The notes beneath the pieces are model-generated. The model made no database searches, was not told the origin of the DNA, and worked only from the letters and a program-made list of their open reading frames with translations. Below, piece by piece: positions 63,243-64,000 of a stretch of DNA of 64,000 bases. How positions within the stretch are numbered: the first letter of the stretch is position 1; each line of letters begins with the position of its first letter. The position numbers were made by a program, and so were the translations under genes. This DNA comes from Actinopolyspora lacussalsi subsp. righensis (GTDB taxonomy: Bacteria > Actinomycetota > Actinomycetes > Mycobacteriales > Pseudonocardiaceae): assembly GCF_900116555.1 (NCBI RefSeq), contig NZ_FPAT01000007.1, forward strand, positions 223,847-287,846, given 5' to 3'.

Positions 63243-63987
63243 TGCTACCCCCGTGGTCGTGTTCCGAGATCGAGGTTACCGCGCTCGCCGGTGACGGAAC
63301 GAGGTGTGGCCGATACTCACCCGAACGTGGACGAGCGTGAATACCGAGCTCCGGCATGACGAACAATCACGGCTGTTTCGTTGCATGCTCTCCCCCGGAC
63401 GTGCGAAACCCGTGTTCACCTGGTGTTTTGGTGGTTGGTGGGGGTGGGTGTGTGGGGTGGTGTGGTGGGGGGTTAGAGTGGTTGTTGTCAGCACGGCGGG
63501 GCCGGGTTGGAAATCACGAGGGTGGATGAGCTGGGACGTGGTTCTGGTTTGTTCGGTGGTTTCCGGGTTTCGGTTCGTGGTGGTGGCTGGTTGTTTGAAG
63601 AACTGCATGTGGTGCCTGGTGCTTGCTGGCTCGGGCTTGCCTTGTTGGGGTGAGTGGTGAGTTGGCGGGTGGGTGACCCCCCGGTGAGTGGGGGTTGGTT
63701 GGGGTGCTACGGTGAATGCGGTTAACAACGAAGAGGCATTCGGGAATTCCGCTGAATGTGGTGGCTGGGTTTCGGTTCGGTCGCTGGGTTTGGTGGGTGT
63801 TTCTGGGTGTGGGCCTGCCGCGTGGGTGGTGGGTGTGTTCTTTGAGAATTCAACAGTGTTTGTGCACGCGTGTGTGTGTTTGTTTCTTGTCTTTTTTGCT
63901 TTGAGTATCAATGCGCATCACGGTTGGGTGGCCCTGTGAGGGGTTGCCGGGTGTGGTGTGGGTTGTGCTGGGGTTTGATTTTCTAGT
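63243..63987 (+). promoter_or_regulatory. rRNA operon promoter and leader region, G/T-rich
   Basis: This 745-base stretch has no supported gene. From 63420 the plus strand becomes extremely G/T-rich with long GGTGG and GTGTG runs. TTAGAGT (63473-63479) and TACGGT (63708-63713) could be -10 boxes, without good -35 matches. TTTGAGAATTCAACAG at 63841-63856 is the conserved element of actinobacterial rRNA leaders linked to antitermination/processing. Confidence 0.75.
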
Positions 63988-64000
63988 TCATTGTTGGAGA
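63988..64000 (+). rRNA. 16S rRNA gene, 5' end (cut by the window edge)
   Basis: The window ends in CATTGTTGGAGA, which matches the start of actinobacterial 16S rRNA (normally followed by GTTTGATCCTGG). Only about 13 bases are present, so this is inferred from the preceding leader as well as the sequence. Confidence 0.6.

Noticed and set aside
63276..63911. 211-residue minus-strand open frame in the rRNA leader
   Set aside because: It is a Thr/His/Pro-rich product of the G/T-biased strand, has no ribosome site and lies across conserved leader elements.

Overview
The window is high-GC DNA with GTG and TTG starts, tightly overlapping operons and family choices typical of an actinomycete: an Sdh1-type succinate dehydrogenase, the CysO/Mec/CysM cysteine route, Lsr2, DUF397/DUF5753 pairs and DUF3618. 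The run dinG-pncA-pncB-clpS-DUF2017-P1 peptidase-mec-cysO-cysM-rhomboid-murI-metallohydrolase-rph-rdgB follows the gene order of Mycobacterium tuberculosis Rv1329c to Rv1341, with pncA and an Imm1-like gene added. Family content and acidic proteins suggest a Pseudonocardiales-like organism, perhaps a halophile such as Actinopolyspora; that placement is inference.

Layout. 1-3809: succinate dehydrogenase (membrane anchor, flavoprotein, iron-sulfur). 4069-7003: an SDR, a small membrane protein, a HAD hydrolase and a DUF305 lipoprotein, with a 15-bp tandem repeat. 7511-12169: ctaD, serB, a Pr6Pr membrane protein and a PTH2-type peptidyl-tRNA hydrolase. 13159-17737 (minus): an overlapping operon of bioY, an acyl-CoA ligase, an atypical thiolase, ecfA and ecfT, which pairs biotin uptake with acyl-CoA enzymes. 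18470-31421: the conserved block above (DNA repair, NAD salvage, proteolysis, cysteine synthesis, peptidoglycan precursor, RNA processing, nucleotide clean-up). 31535-38840: TauE-like exporter, Bcp peroxiredoxin, a 55-residue exported peptide, a PoxB-like enzyme, a DUF5753/DUF397 regulator pair and two bacterial-PH membrane proteins.

38975-42380 (minus): a vitamin B12 uptake operon (btuC-btuD-btuF) behind a cobalamin riboswitch, followed by a tRNA with a Leu (UAG) anticodon but a short variable loop. 43115-55784: a TetR regulator and then a purine-salvage/catabolism cluster on the minus strand (xanthine dehydrogenase FAD, 2Fe-2S and Mo subunits, an 8-oxoguanine-deaminase-like amidohydrolase, guanine deaminase, purine permease, XdhC, MocA-like nucleotidyltransferase), with a divergent PucR-type activator. 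56249-58895: a polyamine operon (PLP amino-acid decarboxylase, SpeD, SpeE-like). 59065-63242: an acidic conserved protein, ribokinase, Lsr2 and, divergent from it, an Lsr2 paralogue that keeps the oligomerisation domain but has lost the DNA-binding tail. The last 750 bases are a strikingly G/T-rich rRNA leader that ends at the 5' edge of a 16S rRNA gene.

The strongest candidates for something new are the divergent Lsr2/Lsr2-paralogue pair, the CysO with Met-Arg after its di-glycine beside its JAMM protease, and the bioY operon with a thiolase missing standard catalytic residues. Convergent gene ends nearly all carry strong GC hairpins. Many starts lie 5 to 7 bases after a TANNNT box and look leaderless.
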